Source: Gordonibacter urolithinfaciens
GTDB lineage: Bacteria; Actinomycetota; Coriobacteriia; Coriobacteriales; Eggerthellaceae
Assembly: GCF_900199375.1 (NCBI RefSeq)
Contig: NZ_LT900217.1
Coordinates: forward strand, 2,294,001 to 2,358,000
Reading direction: 5' to 3'
Length of the DNA: 64,000 nt
Shown: piece after piece, positions 1-7,701 of the stretch
Layout of the letters: every line of letters starts with the position of its first letter
How positions within the stretch are numbered: the first letter of the stretch is position 1
Position numbers and translations under genes: made by a program
The notes under the pieces: generated by a model
Told to the model about the DNA's origin: nothing
Database searches by the model: none
What the model saw: the letters and a program-made list of their open reading frames with translations, nothing else

Positions 1-37
1 GCGCGGAACGGAACCGTCCGTTTACTACCTCGTTTAG
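1..37 (+). CDS. DmsB-like 4Fe-4S ferredoxin subunit, C-terminal end only
   Basis: The first bases, read from base 2, give eleven codons ending in TAG at 35-37. The peptide (RGTEPSVYYLV) lines up with the last residues of the complete ferredoxin subunit at 10306-10923 (QGTRPQVRYFN). It sits just upstream of an NrfD gene, as that homologue does. I therefore read it as the tail of the electron-transfer subunit of a first molybdoenzyme complex whose catalytic gene lies outside the window. The call rests on a short match plus gene order. Confidence 0.6.
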   Translation, partial: RGTEPSVYYLV

Positions 38-55
38 CTTGGAAGGAGAACTATC

Positions 56-1288
56 ATGACCGAGGATATTTCGGCGACACCATCGCCTAGAGCTTCGTCG
101 CCCAAGGTCCCTGCTGCCAAATTCGGGGGCAGGGGAATCAATATCGGCATCGCGGTCGCTGCCGTCGTGACCGTCGCGGGCCTCGCCCTGTGGGTCGTGC
201 AGCTCTCCGGCGGCCTCGTGCAGACGGGGATGCGCAACTTCGACTCGTGGGGGCTCTACATCACCCTGTTCATGTTCCTGGTGGGCCTGTCGGCTGGCGG
301 CCTCATCATCTCATCGGTGCCGCGCGCGTTCGGTATGAAGGGCTTCGGCGGCATCTCGAAGGTGGCTGTGTGGACGTCCATCTGCTGCACGGTGCTCGCC
401 ATCGCCTTCGTGGTGGTGGACCTGGGGCACCCGGCGCGATTGTGGGAGCTGTTCGCGTACTCGAACCTCGGCTCGCCGCTCATGTGGGACATCGTCGTGC
501 TGGGCACCTACCTCGTCCTTTCCATCGCGTACCTGTGGGCCACGCTGCGCTTCGAGGGCGGCAAGGGGTCCGAGAGGTCGCTGCGCGCCATCAGCGTGGT
601 CGCGCTTGCGTGCGCCATCCTGGTGCACTCGGTGACGGCCTGGATCTTCGGCCTGCAGCAGAGCCACGAGATGTGGTACACGGCGCTTCTGGCCCCGTGG
701 TTCGTGTCCTCGGCGCTCGTGTGCGGCACCTCGCTCGTGCTCGTGGTGGTCATCGCGCTGCGCCGGGCGGGCTACCTCGAGCTCGACCAGGCGAGCATCG
801 TGAAGCTGGCGAAGATGCTGGGTGCGTTCGTGCTGGTGGACCTGTACTTCTTCGCCTGCGACCTCCTGACCGCCGGCTTCCCGAACGCCTCGGGCGCGGA
901 GGTCGTCGCCATGCTGACCGCTGGGCCGCTCGCACCGTTCTTCTGGACCGAGGTCGTGGGCTGCATCCTCTGCGCCGTGGTGTGCTTCGTGCCGAGGCTG
1001 CGCACGAGCCCGCTCATCGTGGTGGCATCGCTGCTGGCCATCGTGGGCATCTTCTGCAAGCGCGTGCAGCTGCTGGTCGGTGGCTTCCAGATCCCGAACA
1101 TCGACATGGCCGGTCCCCTGACGCCTTACACCGTCACCGGCTGGGAGTCCGGCATGGCGGGCGCCTACCAGGGTATGGTCTACTTCCCGACGCCGCTCGA
1201 GTTCGGCGTGGCGCTGGGCGTGATGGGCCTGGGGGCGCTCCTTTTGCTGGCGGGACTGAAGTTCCTGCCGCTCAAGCCCGCGAAGTAA
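56..1288 (+). CDS. NrfD/PsrC-family membrane anchor of a molybdoenzyme complex
   Basis: This 410-residue polytopic membrane protein belongs to the NrfD/PsrC family. These subunits anchor Fe-S/molybdoenzyme complexes and exchange electrons with the quinone pool. After a short N-terminal tail, about ten hydrophobic segments run to the C-terminus. The WGLYIT(L/M)FMF-VGLSAGG block near residues 60-80 and the HSVTAWIFGL block near 195-205 are shared with the paralogue at 10940-12148. A strong ribosome site (AAGGAGAA, 41-48) precedes the ATG. It follows the ferredoxin tail by 18 bases and is probably co-transcribed with the next genes through TorD. Substrate of the complex cannot be told from this subunit. 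Confidence 0.9.
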   Translation: MTEDISATPSPRASSPKVPAAKFGGRGINIGIAVAAVVTVAGLALWVVQLSGGLVQTGMRNFDSWGLYITLFMFLVGLSAGGLIISSVPRAFGMKGFGGISKVAVWTSICCTVLAIAFVVVDLGHPARLWELFAYSNLGSPLMWDIVVLGTYLVLSIAYLWATLRFEGGKGSERSLRAISVVALACAILVHSVTAWIFGLQQSHEMWYTALLAPWFVSSALVCGTSLVLVVVIALRRAGYLELDQASIVKLAKMLGAFVLVDLYFFACDLLTAGFPNASGAEVVAMLTAGPLAPFFWTEVVGCILCAVVCFVPRLRTSPLIVVASLLAIVGIFCKRVQLLVGGFQIPNIDMAGPLTPYTVTGWESGMAGAYQGMVYFPTPLEFGVALGVMGLGALLLLAGLKFLPLKPAK

Positions 1289-1414
1289 CGACGACTGTTC
1301 GTTCGAAGCGCGCCGGGTCCGACCCCCTCCCTGCCCGGCGTGCCTTCGCAGTTCGACGGGCGTCTATCGTCGCTTGCGCGTTGTCGCGCGGCAGGCTCCC
1401 CGGATTGAAGGGCG

Positions 1415-1780
1415 ATGGTTTTCATGGTGAGAAAACTTGCGGTGACGTTGACGGTGTTTCTGCTGGTAGGCCTCTGCGTGTTCGGCGCAGGACTGGCGGT
1501 CGATGCCGCGGTGGGCCCGCCGCAGGCGATAACGGCCGATTCCCCCTGCCCGGCCGTCGGGTGCGTCTCGGGGGAGTGCCATGGGTTCGACAACGTGCCC
1601 GCGCCCGACGGCGTCCACGAGATGAGCTGCCCCGAGGCATCGTGCTCGAGCTTGGAATGCCATGCATGGGACACGTTGGCAACGCGCTACCACCAGGCGA
1701 GCGACGCGAGCCTGAACCTGTGGGTGCTCGCGCCGGTGGTGCTGGTGGTCGGCCTGGTGCTGATCGTACGGAAGCTTTAG
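1415..1780 (+). CDS. Small membrane protein with two C-x4-C-x4-C-H repeats (possible c-type haem protein)
   Basis: This 121-residue protein has an N-terminal hydrophobic signal or anchor (residues 8-29) and a C-terminal hydrophobic helix (about 100-119). Between them lie two copies of a Cys/His motif 27 residues apart: C45-C50-C55-H56 and C72-C77-C82-H83, each reading C-P-x3-C-x3-E-C-H. The last part of each, C-x4-C-H, is the variant haem-attachment motif known from cytochrome c3. The extra upstream cysteine is unusual. Its place between NrfD and a b-type cytochrome-like protein suggests an electron-transfer role on the outer face. An alternative ATG at 1424 has better spacing to the ribosome site (GAAGGG, 1407-1412). 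Haem binding is inferred, not shown. Confidence 0.7.
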   Translation: MVFMVRKLAVTLTVFLLVGLCVFGAGLAVDAAVGPPQAITADSPCPAVGCVSGECHGFDNVPAPDGVHEMSCPEASCSSLECHAWDTLATRYHQASDASLNLWVLAPVVLVVGLVLIVRKL

Positions 1781-1789
1781 GAGGGGGCT

Positions 1790-2242
1790 GTGGACGCCAG
1801 GAAAAACCTTGGGATCGATGCTCTCGCGCTGGGGATATACGCGGTTGCGGCCAATCCCGCCTTCACGGGTATCGCGGTGCACGAGTGGGCAGGGCTCGGG
1901 CTTGCGGTCGTGTTTGTGGTGCATGCGGCCGCCCATGCCGATTGGGCGGCCGATGCGGTGCGCTCGGCGTGGGGCGAGCCCTCGTGGGCGCGTACGGGCT
2001 ACCTCGTGCTGGACGCGCTTATCGTGGCGAGCTTTATGGTGGTGACGGTGTCCGGCCTCATGGTGTCGGGCGCGGTTCTGCAGGCGTTCGGATTGTATGC
2101 GCCTGGCTATTATTTCTGGGACCCGTTGCACGCGGTTGCGGCGAAGGTCTTGCTTACGTTGCTGCTGGTGCACGTGGTGGTGCATGCACGATGGATCGTG
2201 CGCATGGTGAGGAAGGGGAAGGGCGATGGCGAACTTGATTGA
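1790..2242 (+). CDS. DUF4405-like cytochrome b-type membrane protein
   Basis: This 150-residue protein has four hydrophobic segments with histidines placed as in small di-haem b cytochromes: an HEW near residue 33, H-x3-H near 45-49, and H-x3-H near 127-131. The pattern fits the DUF4405 family, small cytochrome b561-like proteins often found beside c-type or flavinylated redox proteins. It starts at GTG 1790, chosen because AGGAGGGGG (1778-1786) sits at good spacing and overlaps the stop of the preceding gene. It probably passes electrons between the quinone pool and the Cys/His protein just upstream. Family call is from the pattern; haem ligation is inferred. Confidence 0.72.
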   Translation: MDARKNLGIDALALGIYAVAANPAFTGIAVHEWAGLGLAVVFVVHAAAHADWAADAVRSAWGEPSWARTGYLVLDALIVASFMVVTVSGLMVSGAVLQAFGLYAPGYYFWDPLHAVAAKVLLTLLLVHVVVHARWIVRMVRKGKGDGELD

Positions 2243-2888
2243 CGAGCCGAAGGAGTGGCAGGCCCGCGCGGCCCTGTGGGAGCTGGCGGCGCTGTCCTTC
2301 CGCTATCCGGGCTCGGAGCTGGCCGAGGCGGTGGCATCCGGCGAGTGGGCCGAGGCTGCCGAGGAGCTGGCGGCGGTGCTCGGTCTCGAGGTACGGGGCG
2401 GCCGCGAGGAGGAGGGGCCGGGGTGTTCCAGCTCGGATGCCCTCCTGGGCGCCCTGCGCCCCGAGGCCACGCGCCTGTTCGTGGGCGCGCCCGCGCCCGC
2501 GGTCTCGCCCTACGAGGGCGTGTGGCGCGCGGCCGACGACGGGGTGCAGGCGCTCCTGTTCGTGAACCCGCACTCCATGGAGGTGGAGCGCTTCATGCGC
2601 GCGTGCGGCCTCGGGCGCCCGGAGGGCACGAACGAGCCGCTCGACCATGTGGCCACCGAATGCGAGCTCTTGGAGCACCTGGCCCTGCGCGCCGCCGGCG
2701 CGGTGCCGCCCGAGGGAGCGCCCGCCGGCGCCGACCTCCCCGGCGGCTCGCCCGAGGCGGCCTACGACGCCTTCCTCGAGGGGCACGCCCGCGCGTGGAT
2801 GCCCCGCTTCGCCGAGCGCGTCGCCGCGAAGTCGCGCGTCCCCTTCTACCGCGACGCGGCCGCGCTGCTGGGCGCGCTCGTCGGGTAG
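2226..2888 (+). CDS. TorD/DmsD-family molybdoenzyme maturation chaperone
   Basis: This 220-residue soluble, mostly helical protein resembles TorD/DmsD chaperones, which bind the Tat leader and apo form of a molybdoenzyme until the cofactor is inserted. Typical features are the mid-protein TRLFVGAPAPAVSPYEGV stretch (near residue 85, the family's YxxLF-G-P-PxPPYESV region) and the HLALR helix with the PFYRDAA stretch near the end. It overlaps the previous gene by 17 bases and has its own ribosome site (AGGAAGGGGAAGG, 2210-2222). It closes the first respiratory operon and is a paralogue of the TorD at 12176-12811. Confidence 0.85.
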   Translation: MANLIDEPKEWQARAALWELAALSFRYPGSELAEAVASGEWAEAAEELAAVLGLEVRGGREEEGPGCSSSDALLGALRPEATRLFVGAPAPAVSPYEGVWRAADDGVQALLFVNPHSMEVERFMRACGLGRPEGTNEPLDHVATECELLEHLALRAAGAVPPEGAPAGADLPGGSPEAAYDAFLEGHARAWMPRFAERVAAKSRVPFYRDAAALLGALVG

Positions 2889-2905
2889 GGGAGGCCGCTT
2901 TCGGG

Positions 2906-3004
2906 CCACAGCCCCGATTCTCGTCCACGTGGCCGCAGGTTTCTGAACAGGCACGATGATGTGTTTCTCCTGATCAGGAGTGTGGACGAGAATCGAGGCT
3001 GTGG
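2906..3004. repeat. Long inverted repeat with nested palindrome
   Basis: A 23-base arm at 2906-2928 pairs with 2982-3004 at 22 of 23 positions, separated by 53 bases. Within the spacer, CTCCTGATCAGGAG (2967-2980) is a perfect 14-base palindrome. The element lies between two convergent genes (TorD, plus strand; 3126-3509, minus strand), so it could stop transcription in both directions, but no T-run follows and the arms are far apart for a simple terminator. Confidence 0.8.
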
Positions 3005-3051
3005 CAGCGGCGGGGCTGCCCGGCGACGGTCGGCGGCGCTTCTGGGCGATT

Positions 3052-3117
3052 GGGGGGGGCGCTGCTCCGCGAGCGCGGCCACCCCCGCCTGCGGCTGCCG
3101 CGGCCACCCCCGCCTGC
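3052..3117. repeat. G8 tract and two-copy tandem repeat
   Basis: A run of eight G (3052-3059) is followed by two exact copies of an 18-base GC-rich unit (3075-3092 and 3100-3117), 25 bases apart. They sit in the gap between TorD and the minus-strand gene ending at 3126. No coding or regulatory role is evident. Confidence 0.7.
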
Positions 3118-3125
3118 AACTTCCG

Positions 3126-3509
3126 CTAACGCTTCTCCATCGCGGGTTTGAAGCAAGCGAGCGCCCAGGCGTCGTCGAGCGCAAGGCCGATCCGCTCCTC
3201 CAATCCCTCGCGGCGGGCGGTCAGCCAGAGCGCGTGCCACCCGAATGTGCGCCCCTGCCGTCCGCGCGGCTTCGGGAAGGCCACCCACAGCTCGCCGCGG
3301 CGGGAAAGCGCTTCGCGTGCCTCGGCTATGCGCGCGCGGTACTCGTCCAGGTTCGTGGCGAACAGCACCGCGAAGTCGTACGGCCCTCTGGAGGGGAAGG
3401 CGACCAGCTCCTGGCCGGCCGCCATGGCGTGGAACTCGGGCGGGGCGTACAGCGCGACCCCTTTCGCGCCCTCTTCCAGATGCATTTTCTTGAACACGGT
3501 GGACTCCAT
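3126..3509 (-). CDS. Small conserved-looking protein, possibly DUF3052-like
   Basis: This 127-residue soluble protein has no signal peptide or membrane segment. I chose ATG 3509 because a strong ribosome site (GGAAGGGAGGACG, 3511-3523 on the minus strand) precedes it; longer readings to 3632 lack one. The middle part (about 40-80, PYDFAVLFATNLDEYRARIA) and the following GELWVAFPKPRG stretch recall the DUF3052 family, in which an acidic strand is followed by a helix and a (W)(V/I)xxPK motif. I do not know a function. It is transcribed toward TorD and away from the NrfD operon at 3838. Confidence 0.6.
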   Translation of the reverse strand: MESTVFKKMHLEEGAKGVALYAPPEFHAMAAGQELVAFPSRGPYDFAVLFATNLDEYRARIAEAREALSRRGELWVAFPKPRGRQGRTFGWHALWLTARREGLEERIGLALDDAWALACFKPAMEKR

Positions 3510-3837
3510 ACGTCCTCCTTCCCTCACGAGCTTGACAGTTTTCCCGGCCAGTCTAACGCGAGCGTCACCCCGCCGCGACCATCGCTGCCGTTCTGCAACG
3601 CGTGCGTCGCCCGGCCTTCGCACGATGCGCACATGGCACGGTCGCTCAAAATGCCCTACAATAGCCCCATGATTGTCTTAGGATAATTTGCATCGCGCAG
3701 CGTCGACGAACGGGCTCGACGCACGTCGCATCGGCGTGCACGGTACGCGGTCGGATGCCTGGGCGGCGGGCCATGCGCTCGCTGCGCGGCGCGTCTGACG
3801 CGCGTGCCCAACGGCCGAAAAGGGAAGGGGTGGCTCG
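3510..3837. other. Intergenic gap upstream of the orphan NrfD operon
   Basis: This 328-base divergent gap has no credible gene. It contains a -10-like TACAAT (3657-3662) followed directly by the half-palindrome at 3670-3689 described separately. The ribosome site of the NrfD gene (GGGAAGGGG, 3822-3830) closes it. Confidence 0.6.
3670..3689 (+). promoter_or_regulatory. Half-site shared with the 39-bp operator at 7702-7740
   Basis: The 20 bases starting TGATTGTCTTAGGATAATTT match 7722-7741, upstream of the molybdoenzyme operon, at 19 of 20 positions. The opposite arm is poorly conserved here. It follows a TACAAT hexamer (3657-3662) and would overlie the transcription start of the NrfD-GntR-slipin operon. 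The sharing of a rare AT-rich motif by two respiratory operons suggests one DNA-binding regulator. Confidence 0.55.
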
Positions 3838-4821
3838 ATGCTCGGTCCGCTGATCGTGTGCTACCTGTTCCTGGGCGGGACGGGCGCGGGCGCGTGCCTC
3901 GTGCTCGCCGTGCTGGGGATGCTGGCGCCGCGCGAGCTCGTTGCGGTGCAGGGTGTCGGCGGGCGCGGCGTCGGCCGCGGCCCGGCGGGCGCGCACGCGG
4001 TGCTGCGGCCCCCGGCGCCCTACCGCAGGTTGCTGGCTCCCGGCTATGCGGCGGCGCTCGTGGCGCTCGCGCTGGGCATGGTGTGCCTGCTGGCCGACGT
4101 GGGCCGTGCCGACCGCCTGCTTCTGCTGCTCACCAGCCCTGCGCTCTCGCATGTGGCGGTGGGCGCCTGGTCGCTGGTGGTTTGCGCGGCGCTGGCCGTG
4201 CTGGCGGGGCTTGCTTGGGCTGGCCTGGCGCGGCGCTGGCGCTTCGCGGCGGTGCGGGTGCTGCAGGCGGCGCTGGCGTTGGCGGCGCTCGCAGTCATGC
4301 TGTACACGGGGCTGCTGCTGCAGAGCCTGAACGCGGTGCCGCTGTGGGCCACACCGTGGCTGCCGGCGCTGTTCGTGCTGTCGTCGCTGTCGTGCGGCAT
4401 GGCGCTCGTGCTGGCCGCGGCCCAACTCACCGGCGCGGCGTCTGCGTTCGCCACGGTACTCGGCCGGCTGGCTGCCGTCGATGCCGTCGTCATCATGCTG
4501 GAGGCGGTGGTGCTGGCCGCGTTCGCGGGCACGGCGCTCGCGGGCATCGGCGGCGACTTCCTGGTCGACCGCACGGCCGAGGCCCTGGCGGCATCGGCCG
4601 AGGCCCTGGTGGCGGGCGAGGCGGCCTGGCTGTTCTGGGGCGGGTTCGTGCTGGCGGGGCTTGCCGTGCCGTTCGCGCTCGACGTGGCCTTGGCCCGGCT
4701 GCGGCGCCCGCGCCCGGTGATCGCCCTCGTGACGGCGGCGTGTGTGCTGGCTGGCGGGCTCATCATGCGGTACTGCGTGGTGGAGGCGGGCATGCATCCG
4801 CTGCTTGCGATGGCGTCTTGA
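3838..4821 (+). CDS. Orphan NrfD/PsrC-like membrane subunit
   Basis: This 327-residue protein is almost entirely hydrophobic, with eight to nine membrane segments, and starts with a LFLGGTGAGACLVLA segment typical of NrfD/PsrC quinone-interacting subunits. Unlike the other two NrfD genes here it has no adjacent ferredoxin or catalytic gene; it heads an operon with a GntR regulator and a slipin. It may serve a complex encoded elsewhere. The ATG follows GGGAAGGGG (3822-3830). Composition is extremely Ala/Leu/Val rich. The fold assignment is fairly secure, the partner unknown. Confidence 0.8.
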   Translation: MLGPLIVCYLFLGGTGAGACLVLAVLGMLAPRELVAVQGVGGRGVGRGPAGAHAVLRPPAPYRRLLAPGYAAALVALALGMVCLLADVGRADRLLLLLTSPALSHVAVGAWSLVVCAALAVLAGLAWAGLARRWRFAAVRVLQAALALAALAVMLYTGLLLQSLNAVPLWATPWLPALFVLSSLSCGMALVLAAAQLTGAASAFATVLGRLAAVDAVVIMLEAVVLAAFAGTALAGIGGDFLVDRTAEALAASAEALVAGEAAWLFWGGFVLAGLAVPFALDVALARLRRPRPVIALVTAACVLAGGLIMRYCVVEAGMHPLLAMAS

Positions 4822-4842
4822 CGAAGAGAAGGCTGGAGGAAC

Positions 4843-5316
4843 ATGTTCCCGTTCGAAGTTGATACCACGACCGACGTGCCCCTGTGGGTGCAGCTGCGGC
4901 AACGGCTGATCCATCTTATCAACACCGGCTACTTCAAGCCGGGCGACCAGCTGCCCACGGTGCGCGGTCTGGCGTCCGAGATATCCATCAACTACAACAC
5001 CGTGAACAAGGCGTACCTGAGCCTGGTCTCCGACGGGTACCTGGAGTCCACGCGCGGGCGCGGCGTGTTCGTGCGGGGCCTCGATGCCGATGTGGGCGAC
5101 GAGCACGCCCAGGAGATCGACGCCATCCTGGGCGATTGCGTGGCGTCGTGCCGCGATCTGGGGCTGACGCTCGACGACGTGCAGAAGTGCATGGCGCGCA
5201 AGATCAAGCAGATGAAGCGCGCAGCCGGGGAGGAGCCGGCCGGCGAGGCCGGAGGCGGCCGTATCGTGGAGATCGACGTGGGCTGCGTTGGCCGCGCGTC
5301 GCAGACGGGAGCGTGA
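4843..5316 (+). CDS. GntR-family transcriptional regulator, YtrA type
   Basis: This 157-residue protein has an N-terminal winged helix (about residues 10-76) with the GntR signature: PLWVQLRQRLI, GDQLPTVRGLASE, NYNTVNKAYLSL, and the wing GYLESTRGRGVFV. The C-terminal part is only a short helical stretch, as in the YtrA subfamily, rather than a large ligand domain. It begins 21 bases after NrfD with a good ribosome site (CTGGAGGAA) and ends TGATG, overlapping the slipin start. It probably autoregulates this operon, the usual behaviour of YtrA-type genes that sit with membrane transport or complex genes. Confidence 0.9.
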   Translation: MFPFEVDTTTDVPLWVQLRQRLIHLINTGYFKPGDQLPTVRGLASEISINYNTVNKAYLSLVSDGYLESTRGRGVFVRGLDADVGDEHAQEIDAILGDCVASCRDLGLTLDDVQKCMARKIKQMKRAAGEEPAGEAGGGRIVEIDVGCVGRASQTGA

Positions 5317-6341
5317 TGGCATTGGCAAGGAGAAGCGGTGCGCAGGGCTTCGCGCCCGATACGGCGGCGTTCGCCGGCAAGGGGGCACCGCCGCCCGCCC
5401 ATCGGCGGTCTTTCCAGGTGGTGCCCGATGCGAGCACCGAGGTCGTGGGCGAGCGCGCCTCCAACGCCGGCGTGCTGCTGTTCTCGGCGGTGGTGTTCGC
5501 CGTGTCCTTCTGCGCTGTGCTGGGCGCAGCATGGGTTCTCGCCGGCGGCATCGGCCTCGGCGCGGTGGTTGCCGCCTTGGTGGTGGCCGTGCTCGCCACC
5601 ATGTCGGTGCACATCGCGCAGCAGTGGGAGAAGGTCGTGGTGCTGCGCCTGGGCAAGTTCAACCGCGTGTCGGGCCCGGGCCTGTTCTGGACCTGGCCCG
5701 TTATCGAGCAGAACACCATGCGCGTGGACGGCCGCGTGCGCGTGACCACGTTCGGCGCCGAGGAAACGCTCACGGCCGACCTGGTGCCCCTCGACGTGAA
5801 CGCCGTCTTGTTCTGGCATGTTTGGGACGCGAAGGCCGCTTGCACCGAGGTGGGCGACTTCACGCGCGCCGTGGAGCTGGCTGCCCAGACCGCGCTGCGC
5901 GACGCCATAGGCCGCGCGGGCGCCGCCGAGGTGGCCATCCGCCGCGAGCAGCTCGACCGCGAGCTCAAGCGCGTGCTGGAGGAGAAGGTGGCCGCCTGGG
6001 GCGTGACCATCCTGTCCGTGGAGGTGCGCGACATCCTGCTGCCGAAAGAGCTGCAAGACGTCATGAGCCTGGAGGCCCAGGCCGAGCAGCGCAAGAAGGC
6101 CCGGATCATTCTCATGGAGGCCGAACAAGACATCTGCGAGATGATGGACGACATGGGCGACACCTACGCGAAGAACGACGCCGCCCTGCGCCTGCGCTCG
6201 ATGCACCTCCTGTACGAGAGCGTGCGCGAGACGGGCGGCACCGTCGTGGTGCCGAGCTCGTTCAGCGAGGGCTTCGGCGACGTGCTGGGCGACGCGGCGA
6301 AGGATGCGCTAGGCGGAAAGGCGGGCAGCGGGAAAGCATGA
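5316..6341 (+). CDS. Slipin/SPFH (band 7) membrane protein
   Basis: This 341-residue protein has two adjacent N-terminal membrane segments (about 45-90) followed by an SPFH/band-7 domain (about 95-270). The domain shows QQWEKVVVLRLGKFNRVSGPGLFWTWP and the LDRELKRVLEEKVAAWGVTILSVEVRDILLP stretch characteristic of slipins, then a helical tail. ATG 5316 overlaps the GntR stop (TGATG), so translation is probably coupled; upstream in-frame codons would run through the GntR gene. Slipins scaffold membrane microdomains and commonly pair with NfeD, which is absent here; the NrfD in the same operon may be its membrane partner. Confidence 0.88.
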   Translation: MALARRSGAQGFAPDTAAFAGKGAPPPAHRRSFQVVPDASTEVVGERASNAGVLLFSAVVFAVSFCAVLGAAWVLAGGIGLGAVVAALVVAVLATMSVHIAQQWEKVVVLRLGKFNRVSGPGLFWTWPVIEQNTMRVDGRVRVTTFGAEETLTADLVPLDVNAVLFWHVWDAKAACTEVGDFTRAVELAAQTALRDAIGRAGAAEVAIRREQLDRELKRVLEEKVAAWGVTILSVEVRDILLPKELQDVMSLEAQAEQRKKARIILMEAEQDICEMMDDMGDTYAKNDAALRLRSMHLLYESVRETGGTVVVPSSFSEGFGDVLGDAAKDALGGKAGSGKA

Positions 6342-6396
6342 GAGAACCCTGCGCAAAGGATTTCCGCTTTTTACATTGATCCAGGTAGACAGCTCA

Positions 6397-6442
6397 TGCA
6401 AAAGTTGCAAAAGTTTGCAAAAAACGAAAAAGTTTGCAAAAA
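6397..6442 (+). promoter_or_regulatory. Repeated TGCAAAA sites before the ATPase gene
   Basis: Four copies of TGCAAAA begin at 6397, 6406, 6415 and 6435. AAAAGTTTGCAAAAA also occurs twice (6409-6423 and 6428-6442). The stretch is markedly A-rich in a GC-rich region and ends 36 bases before the chosen start of the ATPase gene. Repeats with this spacing look like a protein-binding array, possibly an operator. Confidence 0.5.
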
Positions 6443-6477
6443 TGATGCTCGCAAGGCCCTTCTGGAAAGGTATAGCC

Positions 6478-7578
6478 ATGGTATTGCACAACCCTTTCAC
6501 ACCCTCGTTCGGCATCATCCCGCCCTACATGGCAGGAAGGGAGGATCTTATCGAGGAGCTTTCGAACGCCTTTTCCAACGGCCTCGGGGATCCCAATCTT
6601 TCGACCATCGTGTCGGGCCCGCGCGGTTCGGGCAAGACCGCCCTCCTTTCTTTTGTGGCCGAGGAGGCGGCATCGCAAGGATGGATATCCGCCAACACCA
6701 CTGCGGCGACAGGAATGCTCGAGGACGTTCTCGACCAGGCGACCGTTGCGGCGCGTGATTTCCTTGACTCGTTGGACGGTAAGAAGCTCAAAGGTATAAC
6801 CATCGGCCAGTTTGTCGGATTCGAGTGGGATAACGAGACCCCGCGTTCGGGCAATTGGCGCACGCAGATGAACGCGCTTCTCGATCAACTTGCGGAGCAC
6901 GAGGTGGGCCTGCTCATCACGGTCGACGAAGTACGGGTCGATCTCGAGGAAATGCGGCAACTTGCCCGAGTGTACCAGCATTTCGTGCGCGAAGGCCGCA
7001 AAGTCGCCCTTCTGATGGCGGGGCTTCCCCATGCAGTGTCAGCTCTTTTAGGCGACGAAAGCGTGTCGTTTCTTCGCAGGGCGCGCAAGCATGCTCTTGG
7101 CCGTATTCCCGATAACGACGTGCGTGATGCCATGAGCATCACCATCGTGCAGGGCGGTAGGGCCATATCGCCAACGGCGCTCGATACCGCCGTACGCGCT
7201 GTCGATGGGTTTCCCTATATGATGCAGCTTGTTGGCTATCGTATTTGGGCGGAGAGGCCTGCATCCAAGGAGATATCGCCAGACGATGTCGCCCGAGGTG
7301 TGGAGCTTGCCCGTCGCGAGATGATGGAGGGGATTCTCGAATACACCTATCGCGAGCTGTCGAAGGGGGACAAGCGCTTTTTGGCCGCCATGCTTCCCGA
7401 TGCCAAGGACAGCTCCCTTGCCGACATAGCCGAGCGTATGGGTGTGAAGAGCAATTACGCCTCCCAGTACAAACGGCGTTTGTTGGAGCAGGGCGTGATC
7501 GGCGAGTATCAAAAAGGATACGTGCGCTTCGACATGCCGTCGTTCAGGGAGTACCTGCAAACGCAGTTGGAGGGATAG
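6478..7578 (+). CDS. AAA-family ATPase with C-terminal winged helix
   Basis: This 366-residue protein has a Walker A GPRGSGKT (47-54), a Walker B LLITVDE (145-151), and a C-terminal helix-turn-helix-like region (about 300-360; SLADIAERMGVKSNYASQYKRRLLEQGVI). It resembles the predicted ATPase family (ATPase_2/Cdc6-like AAA plus wHTH) found as stand-alone genes in many genomes, with no agreed function. I chose ATG 6478 over an earlier in-frame codon because GGAAAGG (6463-6469) precedes it and the protein then starts at the conserved PFTPSFG region. Its codon use is less GC-biased than its neighbours, hinting at acquisition by transfer. Confidence 0.8.
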   Translation: MVLHNPFTPSFGIIPPYMAGREDLIEELSNAFSNGLGDPNLSTIVSGPRGSGKTALLSFVAEEAASQGWISANTTAATGMLEDVLDQATVAARDFLDSLDGKKLKGITIGQFVGFEWDNETPRSGNWRTQMNALLDQLAEHEVGLLITVDEVRVDLEEMRQLARVYQHFVREGRKVALLMAGLPHAVSALLGDESVSFLRRARKHALGRIPDNDVRDAMSITIVQGGRAISPTALDTAVRAVDGFPYMMQLVGYRIWAERPASKEISPDDVARGVELARREMMEGILEYTYRELSKGDKRFLAAMLPDAKDSSLADIAERMGVKSNYASQYKRRLLEQGVIGEYQKGYVRFDMPSFREYLQTQLEG

Positions 7579-7701
7579 CATCCTAGATGCCCCAGTTGCG
7601 CGTCGAGGATGATGTGCTACGCTGCGGAGGTAGCAGCCTGACAATTCAATGACCTGCGCAATCAGGAAAAACTATGTTAAAAATAGAATAATCATATGAC
7701 A

